40,350 nucleotides of DNA from Streptomyces triticagri (GTDB taxonomy: Bacteria > Actinomycetota > Actinomycetes > Streptomycetales > Streptomycetaceae): the NCBI RefSeq assembly GCF_003429565.1, contig NZ_QUAK01000011.1:1-40350 (forward strand), read 5' to 3'. The position numbers and the translations under genes were made by a program. This document shows, one piece after another, positions 32,595-39,166 of this stretch (positions within the stretch are counted from its first letter, which is position 1; the number at the start of each line of letters is the position of its first letter). The notes beneath the pieces are model-generated. The model did no database searches. It was not told the DNA's origin and worked only from the letters and a program-made list of their open reading frames with translations.

Positions 32595-33265
32595 GCGAGT
32601 CCCACGAGAAGCCGTCGGGCGGCACCCGGCCGCTCCCCGTCCTGGAGAAGGAGGGCCCGGAGTTCGACCAGTCGGCCTCGGCCGCCTCGTACACACCGGT
32701 TCTCACGCCGGCGGACGGGGGCGAACGGCGCCGTCTGTGGTCCACCCGGCGCATCCCGGCGACCCTGCTCGGGCTGCTCGCGCTCGGCGCGACCGGACTG
32801 CTCCTGTACGACGTCGCCGCGGTGCGCGCGGACCGTCCCGCGATGGCCTGGCGGCGCACCCTGGCCGACGAGTTGGCGGAGCGCCGCCTGGACGATGTGG
32901 TCGTCCTCGCCGGCGCGGCCGCCGCGGCCGCGATCGGCCTGTGGCTGATCGTCCTGGCCGTCACCCCGGGGCGCCGCGGCCTGCTGCCGATGGCGAGCGC
33001 GGACTCCGGCCTACGGGCCTGGCTGGACCGGGACGCCGCTGCCCTGGTGCTGCGCGACCGTGCGATGCAGGTCTCCGGAGTGCAGTCCGTACGGGTCAAG
33101 GTCACCCGGCGCAAGGTCGATGTCCGGGCCGTCTCGCACTTCCGCGAACTGGACGACGTACGCACCGATCTGGACACCGCGGTGGGCGAGGGCATCGGCC
33201 GGCTGGGTCTGACGCACGGTCTGAACCTCGCGGTGTCGGTCGCCCGCCCGGGAAAGAAGGGCTGA
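32591..33265 (+). CDS. DUF6286-type membrane protein of the Asp23 operon
   Basis: The 224-residue protein has a disordered N-terminal tail (about 1-50), two membrane spans (about 57-77, ATLLGLLALGATGLLLYDVAA; about 103-124, VVLAGAAAAAAIGLWLIVLAV), then an alpha/beta domain (about 130-220). That domain, LVLRDRAMQVSGVQSVRVKVTR and onward, resembles an AmaP or Asp23-type fold. ATG at 32591 has GGGGGAGG upstream and overlaps the previous stop. Its place between Asp23 copy 2 and the AmaP-like gene suggests it is another membrane anchor for the Asp23 proteins. The biochemical role is unknown. Confidence 0.82.
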   Translation: MSESHEKPSGGTRPLPVLEKEGPEFDQSASAASYTPVLTPADGGERRRLWSTRRIPATLLGLLALGATGLLLYDVAAVRADRPAMAWRRTLADELAERRLDDVVVLAGAAAAAAIGLWLIVLAVTPGRRGLLPMASADSGLRAWLDRDAAALVLRDRAMQVSGVQSVRVKVTRRKVDVRAVSHFRELDDVRTDLDTAVGEGIGRLGLTHGLNLAVSVARPGKKG

Positions 33266-33268
33266 GCC

Positions 33269-33847
33269 GTGCTGAAGCCGCTCAACAGGATCCTGCTCGC
33301 CCTGGCGGGCCTGGTGCTGCTCGTGTTCGGCGGCGCGGTGCTCGCCACCGGCCTCGGCGCGAGCCTGCCGTCCTGGTGGTTCTACGACGGGCAGGGCGCT
33401 GTGCTGCTCAGCGACGGCGCCCGTACCCGCTGGCGGGACGAGGGCTTCTGGTGGCCCGTGGTCTTCGCCGTCCTCGCGGTCCTGGTGATCCTGCTGCTCT
33501 GGTGGCTGCTCGCCCAGGCAAGGCGCCGCCGGCTCCGCGAGGTCCTGGTCGACAGCGGCGACGGTGAGGGCGCACTGCTGCGGGGACCGGCCATGGAGTC
33601 CGTACTGGCGAGCGACGCGGAGGCGGCCGAGGGCGTGGCACGCGCCAGGGTCGCGCTGACCGGCCGGCGCAGCGAGCCGCGGGCCCGCATCCGGCTGCTC
33701 CTGGAGGCGCACGCGGAGCCGGCCGACACCCTGCATCACATCGGAGCCGAGACGGTGGCCAGGGCCCGCGACTCGGCGGGGCTCGCGGAACTTCCCGCGG
33801 AGGTCCGGATGCGCGCGGTGCGTCACCGGGCCGAGCGCGTCAACTGA
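33269..33847 (+). CDS. amaP: AmaP-like alkaline-shock membrane anchor protein
   Basis: The 192-residue protein has two membrane spans, about 8-30 (ILLALAGLVLLVFGGAVLA) and about 62-82 (PVVFAVLAVLVILLLWWLLA). The second is followed by a basic stop-transfer patch (ARRRRLRE) and a cytoplasmic alpha/beta domain (about 90-190) of the AmaP/Asp23-anchor type. In Staphylococcus AmaP holds Asp23 at the membrane. GTG at 33269 starts three bases after the previous stop codon. It is the last gene of the operon and ends before a strong 12-bp hairpin. Confidence 0.85.
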   Translation: MLKPLNRILLALAGLVLLVFGGAVLATGLGASLPSWWFYDGQGAVLLSDGARTRWRDEGFWWPVVFAVLAVLVILLLWWLLAQARRRRLREVLVDSGDGEGALLRGPAMESVLASDAEAAEGVARARVALTGRRSEPRARIRLLLEAHAEPADTLHHIGAETVARARDSAGLAELPAEVRMRAVRHRAERVN

Positions 33848-33875
33848 TGCCGGGCGGCCGGTACTTCGGTGGTCC

Positions 33876-33905
33876 GGTGCCGCCGCCGCGCCGGGCGGCG
33901 GCACC
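33876..33905. terminator. Strong bidirectional hairpin between the amaP-like and SDR genes
   Basis: GGTGCCGCCGCC (33876-33887) and GGCGGCGGCACC (33894-33905) are perfect complements around a 6-base loop. They lie between convergent stop codons, so the hairpin likely serves both strands. Confidence 0.85.
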
Positions 33906-33916
33906 CACGGTCCTGC

Positions 33917-34672
33917 TCAGAACCCGTGCCGCGCGCCGCCGTCCACCGGCACCATGATCCCGGTCAGATACGAGGCGGCGGGCGACAGCAGGAAGGCGGC
34001 CGTACGCCCGAACTCCTCGGGTGTGCCGTAACGGCGCAGCGGGATCCGCGACTCGGCGGCCGCGCGGTTCGCCGCCGGGTCGGGGGCGAGGCCGTCCAGC
34101 TCGCGCACCCGGTCGGTGTCGATCCGGCCGGGCAGTACGCCGACCACGCGGATGCCGCGCGGACCGAGCTCGTCCGAGAGCGACTTGGCGAAGCCGGCCA
34201 GTCCGGGGCGCAGCGCGTTCGAGATGGTCAGTCCGGCGATCGGTTCGTACACCGAGCCGGAGAGCACGAAACCGATCACGCCGCCCTCGCCGAGCTCGGC
34301 CGCCGCGGCCCGGGCGACCCGGATCGCGCCGAGGAACACCGAGTCGACGGCCGACTGCCACTGCTCGTCGGTGTTGTCCGCGGCCGTGCCGGCCGCCGGT
34401 CCGCCGACGCTGATGAGCACACCGTCGATCCGGCCGAACCGGCTCCGGGCGGTCTCGATGAGGCGGGCGGCGGCATCCGGGTCGGCATTGTCGGCGGCGA
34501 CACCGACGGCGCTCTCGCCGAGGTCCGCGGCGGCGGCCGCGACGCGCTGTTCGTCGCGTCCGCTGATGACCACCTTGGCTCCGTCGGCGACCAGTTCACG
34601 GGCGGTCGCGTTGCCGAGGCCCCGGGTGGCCCCGGTGACGACGTACACGCGGTCTTTCAGTCCAAGATCCAT
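33917..34672 (-). CDS. Short-chain dehydrogenase-like protein lacking the catalytic Tyr-Lys pair
   Basis: The 251-residue protein has the classical SDR fold: the NAD(P) motif TGATRGLG (13-20), ADNADP in the adenine region, the catalytic-type Ser in LSGSVYEP (Ser138 or Ser140), GRIDTDRV after strand six, and the C-terminal VPVDGG. At the place of the YxxxK motif it has SNALR (Ser151 and Arg155), so the normal proton-relay pair is missing. A subgroup of SDR relatives with SN-x-x-R is known to me; they may bind cofactor without standard catalysis or use other residues. ATG at 34672 is chosen, with 34681 possible. It lies downstream of SURF1 on the same strand, 85 bases apart. Confidence 0.85.
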   Translation of the reverse strand: MDLGLKDRVYVVTGATRGLGNATARELVADGAKVVISGRDEQRVAAAAADLGESAVGVAADNADPDAAARLIETARSRFGRIDGVLISVGGPAAGTAADNTDEQWQSAVDSVFLGAIRVARAAAAELGEGGVIGFVLSGSVYEPIAGLTISNALRPGLAGFAKSLSDELGPRGIRVVGVLPGRIDTDRVRELDGLAPDPAANRAAAESRIPLRRYGTPEEFGRTAAFLLSPAASYLTGIMVPVDGGARHGF

Positions 34673-34757
34673 GGGTCCCATCCTGCCGTGTCCGCCCCGC
34701 GGGCCGCGAGGCCGGTTGTCCTGTGAGACGGCTGCCGTGCTGTGGGACGGGCCGCGC

Positions 34758-35546
34758 TCAGGCCGGGGCAGCCGCCGGTTCGGGCTCTTCCTCGGCCGGC
34801 CGCTCGCTGCGGTCGCGCGCCTCGCGGCGTACCAGGATGACCCAGCCGACCGGGACGCCCGCGGTGAACAGCCACCACTGCACGGCGTACGCCATGTGGT
34901 TGCCGATGGAGTCGTGGTCGGGCTCGGGCACGAGTTCGGGCGAACCACCCTGCGGTTTCGGGGCGATCAGCTCGACGTACCCGCCGAGGACCGTACGGTC
35001 GAGCTCCTCGGCCGCCTGCTCGCTGTTGATCAGCATGGTCTGACGGGGCGGCAGACCGGCCAGGTCCTTGATGCCGCTGGCGTCGGTGGTCTCGTCGGCC
35101 TTGAGCCGGCCGGTGAGCGTGGTCTCGCCCTTCGGGGGCGGCGGGACCTTCGGGTACGCCTGCTGGTCCTTGGCGGCCTCCACCCAGCCGCGGTTGACGA
35201 GCAGCACTCGGCCGCTGTCCAGGACGAACGGGGTCAGGACATGGGCGCCGACCCGGTCGTCCGCATTGGTCCGGCGGCGTACGACGACCTCGTGCTCGGT
35301 GTCGAAGGTGCCGCGTGCGGTCACCGGACGCCAGTAGTCGGCACGCGGGACGGTGTGTCCGGGAGAGGTCAGGCGCTCGACGGGCTGGGGCTTCGCGTCG
35401 AGGCTCTGCGCGATCAGCGAGTTCTGTGCGACGCGGCTCTGGTGACGGTGCAGCTGCCAGAAGCCCAGCTCGATCATCACGGGGATGAGGACGAGGGCGA
35501 CGAGGGTGATGATCACCCACTGCCGGGACAACAGGAAGCGGTACAC
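34758..35546 (-). CDS. SURF1 family cytochrome oxidase assembly protein
   Basis: The 262-residue membrane protein has two terminal spans: about 8-29 (WVIITLVALVLIPVMIELGFWQ) and about 214-236 (MAYAVQWWLFTAGVPVGWVILV). Between them lies an extracellular beta-barrel-like domain with YWRPVTARGTFDTEHEV, HVLTPFVLDSGRVLLVNRGW and the conserved NHMAYAVQWW block, which are SURF1 hallmarks. SURF1/Shy1 proteins help assemble haem-copper oxidases, probably by handling haem a. The C-terminal tail is Glu/Pro/Ala-rich. GTG at 35546 (VYRFLLSRQW) is chosen; ATG at 35570 would add eight residues. It lies between a zinc-ribbon gene and the SDR gene on the same strand. Confidence 0.93.
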   Translation of the reverse strand: MYRFLLSRQWVIITLVALVLIPVMIELGFWQLHRHQSRVAQNSLIAQSLDAKPQPVERLTSPGHTVPRADYWRPVTARGTFDTEHEVVVRRRTNADDRVGAHVLTPFVLDSGRVLLVNRGWVEAAKDQQAYPKVPPPPKGETTLTGRLKADETTDASGIKDLAGLPPRQTMLINSEQAAEELDRTVLGGYVELIAPKPQGGSPELVPEPDHDSIGNHMAYAVQWWLFTAGVPVGWVILVRREARDRSERPAEEEPEPAAAPA

Positions 35547-35627
35547 CCCATGACCGTACAACTCGGCCATGGGGTGCTCACGGGGAGGGGTGCCCGGCAC
35601 GACTCGCCGGGGCGGGCCGCGCGGGAC

Positions 35628-35861
35628 TCAGACTCTGTCGACGATGCCCACCTTCCCCTCCGCGCGGGCGCAGTGGGCACCGCAGTACCAGCGCCCCTCC
35701 ACCTCCACTCCCTGGCCGATGACCTGGACACGGCAGTGCTCGCAGATCGGTGCCATCCGGTGGATGGCGCAGGCGAAGCAGTCGAAGACGTGCACCGCGC
35801 CCTGCGCGTGCACCTCGAAGGACATGCCGTAGTCGTTTCCGCAGACTTCACAACGTGCCAT
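35628..35861 (-). CDS. Small zinc-ribbon protein
   Basis: The 77-residue protein has eight cysteines in four pairs: CEVC near the N terminus, CFAC, CEHC and CGAHC near the C terminus, plus nearby histidines (HVF, IHRM). This is a double zinc-finger or metallothionein-like layout with room for two metal ions. There is no signal peptide and the start is ATG at 35861, with a weak ribosome site. Function is unknown; such small metal-binding proteins often assist RNA, DNA or metal handling. It is followed by SURF1 81 bases downstream and preceded by the exonuclease gene, all on the minus strand. Confidence 0.82.
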   Translation of the reverse strand: MARCEVCGNDYGMSFEVHAQGAVHVFDCFACAIHRMAPICEHCRVQVIGQGVEVEGRWYCGAHCARAEGKVGIVDRV

Positions 35862-35924
35862 GCGCCACAGGGTCGGCCGCACGCGCGGCCCGGTGCGGGC
35901 GGCATGCGGGGCGCGGTCGGACAA

Positions 35925-36929
35925 TCACCCGTCTGACGGCCGGGCCGGCTGCTTGTCCGCCGGGGCGCCCTGGTCCGCGGGTGCGACATCGCGCAGCAGC
36001 TGGCCGAAGGCCGCCTCGTCCACGATCGGGGTGCCGTACGACGTGGCCTTGACGGTCTTGGAGGTGCCGGCTTCCGGGTCGTTGGTCACCAGCAGGCTGG
36101 TGAGGCGGGAGACGCTGGTGGCGACGTGCAGGCCGGCCTCGACGGCCCGGTCCTCGAGGAGCTCGCGCTCCACCGAGGTGTCACCCGAGAACGCCACCCG
36201 CATGCCCTGCTTGAGTGGTTTGTCCGCTTCGTAGCGTCCGGGGTTGGGGTACGGACAGGCCGGCCGCTTCCTCGACGGGCGCCAACTCCCGTACGAGGAC
36301 TGCCGACCGATGTGCGGCGCGGCCGGACTCGAACTCCACTCGGTGAGCGGGCGGCACTCCAGAAGCGGCAGCCGCACACCGTCGCCTGCCGCGGCGTGCA
36401 GGCTCGGCCGGAAGGCCTCGGCGAGCACCCGGGCGTCGTCGAGCGCGTGGTGGGCGCGCTGCTGCACGACCCCGAAGTGTGCGGCGAGGGTCTCCAGCTT
36501 GTGGTTGGGCAGCGGGAGTCCGAGCTCCTTGGACAGGGCGATGGTGCACAGACGCTGGCGGACCGGGGCGGTGCGCTCCGCGCGCGCGTACTCGCGGGCG
36601 ATCATGGACCAGTCGAAGACCGCGTTGTGCGCGACGAGTACGCGGTCGGCGAGGCGGGCCGAGAACTCCTCGGTGATCTCGCCGAAGAGCGGGGCGTCGG
36701 CCAGATCGGCGCTCGTCAGGCCGTGTATCCAGACCGGCCCCGGGTCCCGCTGCGGATTGACCAGGGTGTACCAGTGGTCCTCGACCTCGCCGCGGGCGTC
36801 CAGTTGATACACCGCCGCCGACACGATGCGGTCGTGGCGGGCCAGGCCGGTGGTCTCCACGTCGACGACCGCGTACCCGGTGGGGTAGGCGGCCGGCCAA
36901 GGGGCTGCTGTCGGGCGGTCTTCGAGCAT
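35925..36929 (-). CDS. DEDDh-family 3'-5' exonuclease with a C-terminal BRCT domain
   Basis: The 334-residue protein has an exonuclease domain (about 15-190) like the epsilon proofreading subunit. ExoI is VVDVETTG (Asp and Glu), ExoII is VLVAHNAVFDWSM (Asp), and ExoIII is HHALDDARVLAE (His and Asp), so the five DEDDh residues are all present. A linker and a BRCT-like domain follow (about 240-320: MRVAFSGDTSVERELLEDRAV, then TSLLVTNDPEAGTSKTVKA), which in DNA ligases and similar proteins binds DNA ends or phosphopeptides. It probably trims DNA in repair. ATG at 36929 is chosen; GTG at 36935 is possible. The 228-base gap upstream (36930-37157) shows no gene. Confidence 0.92.
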   Translation of the reverse strand: MLEDRPTAAPWPAAYPTGYAVVDVETTGLARHDRIVSAAVYQLDARGEVEDHWYTLVNPQRDPGPVWIHGLTSADLADAPLFGEITEEFSARLADRVLVAHNAVFDWSMIAREYARAERTAPVRQRLCTIALSKELGLPLPNHKLETLAAHFGVVQQRAHHALDDARVLAEAFRPSLHAAAGDGVRLPLLECRPLTEWSSSPAAPHIGRQSSYGSWRPSRKRPACPYPNPGRYEADKPLKQGMRVAFSGDTSVERELLEDRAVEAGLHVATSVSRLTSLLVTNDPEAGTSKTVKATSYGTPIVDEAAFGQLLRDVAPADQGAPADKQPARPSDG

Positions 36930-37157
36930 GGTCACTGAGGATACGGCCCGCCTCCGACAGTGCCGACCCCGCCCGGCCGCGGTCACCCCCGAACGGCCCC
37001 CGGAGCGTGGGGTTCCGGCCATCGCGGTCCGAACGCCCGCTCGCAGGGCGGCCGTTCATGCCCGGCCGACGGCTGCCGACGGGGCGGGGGTGGTGGGCAC
37101 TGCCGCCCCGTTCGTACCTCGGCACCGGAGCCGCCGCCGTCTGAGAGAATCGCCCCC

Positions 37158-37436
37158 ATGAACGCAGCAGCCCCCACCCTGGACCCCCTCCTGTCCGTAC
37201 AGGCCCGCGACGAGTACAACGCCCTGACCGAGGCGCAGCGCGGCATCGTCGACCAGGCGATCGGCATGCTGGCCCGCGACCCCGAAGCGCGCGGCACCGT
37301 CGACGAGGGGCAGGGCGCCCGCCGTGCGTTCGTCTCCCAGGACCTGCAGATCCGGTACGGCGTCCACCGCAACATCCTGGTGATCGCCGAGATCATCGTG
37401 ACGGGCGGCGGCTTCCTCCTCGGCGGCGGAGCCTGA
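37158..37436 (+). CDS. Small RelE/ParE-like protein without an adjacent antitoxin
   Basis: The 92-residue protein has the RelE/ParE pattern: an N-terminal helix pair (ARDEYNALTEAQRGIVDQAIGML) with a proline before the central strand, then ARRAFVSQDLQIRYGVHRNILVIAEIIV with the conserved RY and a final beta strand. The arginines of QIRYGVHR occupy the catalytic region of RelE toxins. No antitoxin-like frame lies within a few hundred bases on either side, so it may be a domesticated, inactive or non-toxin relative. ATG at 37158 has only a weak GAGAG upstream. Similarity is weak, so the family call is tentative. Confidence 0.6.
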   Translation: MNAAAPTLDPLLSVQARDEYNALTEAQRGIVDQAIGMLARDPEARGTVDEGQGARRAFVSQDLQIRYGVHRNILVIAEIIVTGGGFLLGGGA

Positions 37437-37480
37437 CGCCGGCCCCGGCCATTGGGGGACCTCTACAGAGGACAGGGCTG

Positions 37481-37504
37481 TACCGCCGGTAATACTTGGC
37501 AGTA
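37481..37504. promoter_or_regulatory. Two small palindromes upstream of the AGMO-like gene (candidate operator)
   Basis: TACCGCCGGTA (37481-37491) is a perfect 11-base palindrome; TACTTGGCAGTA (37493-37504) has 4-base arms around TGGC. Read on the minus strand they form two similar units, TTACTGCC and TTACCGGC. The spacing and symmetry suit a TetR-type repressor. CCTCTACAGAGG also occurs at 37470-37481. No regulator gene is adjacent. Confidence 0.4.
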
Positions 37505-37535
37505 ACAACCTCTTCTCGTACGGCTCCCGGGCGCT

Positions 37536-37541
37536 TACGGT
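37536..37541 (+). promoter_or_regulatory. Candidate -10 box giving a leaderless AGMO-like transcript
   Basis: TACGGT fits TANNNT and ends six bases before the ATG at 37548, with no ribosome site between them. A convincing -35 box is not seen, so this is tentative. Confidence 0.4.
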
Positions 37542-37547
37542 GCTCGC

Positions 37548-38444
37548 ATGTCGCCGAATCTGCCCGATGTCGTGCTGTGGTCCATCCCCGCGTTCGTCCT
37601 GCTCACGGTCATCGAGATCGTCAGCTACCGGCTGCACCCGGACGAGGACTCCGCCGGGTACGAGACGAAGGACGCCGCCACCAGCATCGGCATGGGGCTC
37701 GGCAGCCTCGGCTTCGACCTGCTGTGGAAAGTCCCCATCGTGGCGATCTACACGGCGGTCTACGAACTGACGCCGCTGCGGGTGCCGGTGCTGTGGTGGA
37801 CCATCCCCCTGATGCTCCTGGCCCAGGACTTCTTCTACTACTGGTCGCACCGCGGCCACCATGTGATCCGGATCCTGTGGGCCTGTCATGTGGTGCACCA
37901 TTCGAGCCGCAAGTTCAACCTCTCCACGGCGCTGCGGCAACCCTGGACCTCGCTCAGTGTCTGGCCGTTCTATCTGCCGCTCATCGCCTGCGGCGTGCAC
38001 CCGGCGGCGCTGGCCTTCTGCTCGTCGGTCAACCTCGTCTACCAGTTCTGGATCCACACCGAGCGCATCGGCAAACTGCCGCGGCCCTTCGAGTTCCTCT
38101 TCAACACGCCGTCCCATCACCGCGTCCACCACGCCTCCCAAGGCGGCTATCTGGACCGGAACTTCGGCGGCATCCTCATCGTCTGGGACCGGCTCTTCGG
38201 TTCCTTCGTGCCCGAGACCACGCCCTGCGTCTTCGGCCTCACGAAGAACATCGAGACCTACAACCCGCTGCGGGTGGCCACCCACGAGTACGCGTCCATC
38301 GCCCGTGACCTGAGGGCGGCCGAGAGCTGGCGCGAGCGTGCCGGACGGCTCTTCCGCGGGCCCGGCTGGTCCCCCGCACCGCCCGCCGCGGCCGAACCCT
38401 CCGACACCACCCGCAAGGACGGCGTCCCCGAGGGCGCGGCATGA
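37548..38444 (+). CDS. Alkylglycerol-monooxygenase-like membrane hydroxylase (sterol desaturase/fatty acid hydroxylase superfamily)
   Basis: The 298-residue integral membrane di-iron protein has the full histidine set of the fatty acid hydroxylase superfamily: HRGHH (101-105), HVVHH (114-118), and HHRVHH (190-195). Four or more hydrophobic spans flank these boxes. The segments HHSSRKFNLSTALRQ, VYQFWIHTE, and FNTPSHHRVHHASQGG with ILIVWDRLFGSF recall human alkylglycerol monooxygenase (AGMO/TMEM195), from memory, better than sterol desaturases. AGMO splits the ether bond of alkylglycerols using tetrahydrobiopterin. The C-terminal 60 residues are polar and not conserved. ATG at 37548 is probably leaderless. 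The stop overlaps the lysoplasmalogenase start as ATGA, so the two are translationally coupled. Substrate and pterin need are inference. Confidence 0.85.
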   Translation: MSPNLPDVVLWSIPAFVLLTVIEIVSYRLHPDEDSAGYETKDAATSIGMGLGSLGFDLLWKVPIVAIYTAVYELTPLRVPVLWWTIPLMLLAQDFFYYWSHRGHHVIRILWACHVVHHSSRKFNLSTALRQPWTSLSVWPFYLPLIACGVHPAALAFCSSVNLVYQFWIHTERIGKLPRPFEFLFNTPSHHRVHHASQGGYLDRNFGGILIVWDRLFGSFVPETTPCVFGLTKNIETYNPLRVATHEYASIARDLRAAESWRERAGRLFRGPGWSPAPPAAAEPSDTTRKDGVPEGAA

Positions 38445-39166
38445 CCCCCGTGCAGTCGGGCGAGCCGGCCGTTCGTCCGGGAGCCGCGGACCGCGTCGCA
38501 CGAGCCCTCCTGGTCGCCTTCGCGGTCGCGGCCGCGGGAGACCTCGGCTCGCTCCTCGCGGGCTGGGAGCCGGGTCACGTCGTCTGCAAGCCCCTGCTGC
38601 TCGTCCTGCTCGCCGCCCACATGGCCGTACGAGGAGGACCCCGACTCCTCGTCGTGGCCCTACTGTTCGGCTGGGGCGGCGACGTACTGCTGCTGTTCGA
38701 CGCGGACGCGGCGTTCCTCGCCGGCATGGGTTCCTTCGCCGCGGGCCACATCTGCTATCTGTTCCTGTTCGCGCGGTACGGGTCCCCACGCGCGCGTGGA
38801 GCGTGGCTCGCGGCGGCGTACACGGTGGCCCTGGTGGCGGCGGTCGCGGCCCTGTGGAACGGGCTGCCCGCCGAGCTGCGGATCCCGGTGGCCGGCTACA
38901 GCCTGCTGCTCACGGCGATGGCGTTCCGAGCGTCCCGGATCGGCCGCGCCGCGGGCGTGGGCGGTGCCCTGTTCCTGCTCTCGGACACGCTCATCGCCAC
39001 CGGCATCGCCGACTGGCCCCAACTCCCGCGCCCCGACTTCTGGGTGATGAGCACCTACATCGCGGCGCAGGCCCTGCTGGCCCACGGCGTGCTCCGGGCC
39101 GTCGGCCGCGGAGCCGTCAGCCCCAGAGCGGACGGTCCCACCACACCGGCGCCGGCACGGCCGTGA
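38441..39166 (+). CDS. YhhN/TMEM86 family lysoplasmalogenase
   Basis: The 241-residue inner-membrane protein has about eight hydrophobic segments and the YhhN family blocks: an N-terminal polar tail, CKPLLLVLLAAHMAV (with the conserved KP), LLFGWGGDVLLLFDADAAFLAG (conserved GD in helix three), FAAGHICYLFLF (conserved GH) and LFLLSDTLIA (conserved SD). These conserved Asp/His/Lys residues are thought to be catalytic in TMEM86B, which hydrolyses the vinyl-ether bond of lysoplasmalogens. ATG at 38441 overlaps the preceding stop (ATGA). It converges with the CopD-type gene, overlapping it by 50 bases. A palindrome core CACGCGCGCGTG lies inside (38787-38798). Confidence 0.88.
   Translation: MTPVQSGEPAVRPGAADRVARALLVAFAVAAAGDLGSLLAGWEPGHVVCKPLLLVLLAAHMAVRGGPRLLVVALLFGWGGDVLLLFDADAAFLAGMGSFAAGHICYLFLFARYGSPRARGAWLAAAYTVALVAAVAALWNGLPAELRIPVAGYSLLLTAMAFRASRIGRAAGVGGALFLLSDTLIATGIADWPQLPRPDFWVMSTYIAAQALLAHGVLRAVGRGAVSPRADGPTTPAPARP

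Noticed and set aside
34116..35936. A 606-codon plus-strand open frame opposite SDR, SURF1 and the zinc-ribbon genes
   Set aside because: It is antisense to three genes with well-defined families, has no recognisable domain and lacks a ribosome site.
37158..37547. A complete toxin-antitoxin pair
   Set aside because: No plausible antitoxin frame is found on either side of the RelE/ParE-like gene.
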